Source: Epiperipatus broadwayi (taxonomy: Eukaryota; Onychophora; Udeonychophora; Euonychophora; Peripatidae). From it: a DNA stretch of 64,000 nt. The position numbers and the translations under genes are program-made. Shown one piece after another: positions 63,389-64,000 of the stretch. The stretch lies in contig JAQFVV010012402.1 in assembly GCA_028023455.1 (NCBI GenBank), forward strand, positions 10,456,292 to 10,520,291. Direction: 5' to 3'. Under the pieces are notes generated by a model, which saw only the letters and a program-made list of their open reading frames with translations, made no database searches and was not told the DNA's origin. Within the stretch, counting starts at the first letter, position 1. Each line of letters begins with the position of its first letter.

Positions 63389-63450
63389 CCAATCAAATGG
63401 GAAGTTTCTTCCGGTATAAAAGCTCAGGTCAATTGTTAGGAGAGGACTCT
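63389..63450 (+). promoter_or_regulatory. CCAAT/TATA promoter-like site
   Basis: A CCAAT box (63389-63393) lies 22 bases before a good TATA box in a GC-richer setting (CCGGTATAAAAGCTC, 63411-63425). A start site would be expected near 63445-63450. No open frame follows within the window, so it may drive a gene or an LTR element that continues to the right. Confidence 0.4.
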
Positions 63451-64000
63451 GTGATTGATTTTTCAAGTTAATTGTGTTATTAAAAATAGCTACGTAAATT
63501 TTGTAGACGCTTTTAAAATCATTTTTTAAAATTATAAGAGTGTCTTGTAATAAGTTATAGAAATTTTAAAATGATAAATATGCAGTATTAAGTTAATTTT
63601 TCCCTATCAATCGTCTCGATATTAAGCTCAATTTACAAGCAAATAATCATGGGAACATCATATATAGTGAAAATATATCGGAAACTTTACCCTAGGAATA
63701 TGACAAACGCTGGATTAGTTCGGATAATTACGAGATGGAGAAAAGTAATATTTTGGACAGTATATAATTTTAAAAGCTAATTGCTATTGACTATTAGAAA
63801 ATTAAATACTTTAAAGAATAAAATACTTCTTTATAAAGAAAGTATTTTGTAAGATATAAATTTAAATATATCTTAAGGAAAGATATTAGAAATAAAAGTA
63901 GTTTTTATAAATACTTGCCTTGCTAAGTCTTTATATTTAAGAGACTAAATGTTGACAATTTTAAAAGGCAAATAAATTGAAAATATAATTAGCTAAAAGT
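63451..64000. other. AT-rich sequence downstream of the promoter-like site
   Basis: No open frame or splice pattern could be supported. It could be a 5' untranslated exon and intron, or LTR sequence. Confidence 0.35.

Overview
The window is very AT-rich metazoan nuclear DNA. Evidence for this is a spliced RCC1-repeat exon, tRNA-derived SINEs with split A/B boxes, an RTE-type non-LTR retrotransposon with a GAT-repeat tail, Ty3/gypsy-like LTR elements, a Penelope-like (GIY-YIG) element and long microsatellites. There are no operons or bacterial-type genes. The species cannot be named from this sequence. An invertebrate is most likely, given the combination of Penelope, RTE, gypsy and SINE elements and the base composition.

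Layout. 1-2500: AT-rich sequence with an exact 97-bp tandem duplication and a diverged inverted repeat carrying SINE-like modules. 3228-3380: the only convincing host exon, 51 codons of an RCC1-like propeller, best matched to a NEK8/NEK9-type kinase; the rest of that gene is not seen. 3540-4040: a chain of hairpins of unknown nature. 6173-6410: a reversed RTE 3' end. 7044-8190: LTR-like start and a coding-like repeat block, then a 500-bp assembly gap (8192-8691). 12431-20010: two diverged ~1.3-kb direct repeats flanking a broken gag and protease-like region (old LTR retrotransposon). 20985-21900: 3' end of a Penelope-like element with a degenerate hammerhead motif. 21.9-38 kb: mostly unassigned AT-rich DNA with scattered SINEs, an RTE fragment and two foldback elements. 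38505-39237 and 44498-45858: tandem units of ~376 and ~423 bp, each carrying a hammerhead ribozyme. 50.0-53.5 kb: duplicated SINE, a reversed degenerate gypsy pol with an RTE 3' end beside it. 54-57 kb: stem-loop repeat, LTR-like start with TATA box, weak coding-like remnants. 60505-62330: a second reversed gypsy gag-protease-RT fragment. 63.4 kb: a CCAAT/TATA promoter-like site.

The most interesting content is the hammerhead family. At 44668-44710 (minus strand) all conserved core bases, helix I with an internal loop, helix II and a palindromic helix III (ACTAGT) can be read directly. Related copies at 38.5 and 38.9 kb sit in a head-to-tail dimer, and further copies at 45.3 and 45.7 kb form an inverted array with the first. 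Small tandem units with one ribozyme each resemble metazoan retrozymes (non-autonomous, circular-RNA-producing retroelements), which are thought to depend on Penelope-like machinery; a Penelope remnant lies in the same window. Nearly all protein-coding remnants here are broken transposons. No complete gene is present.
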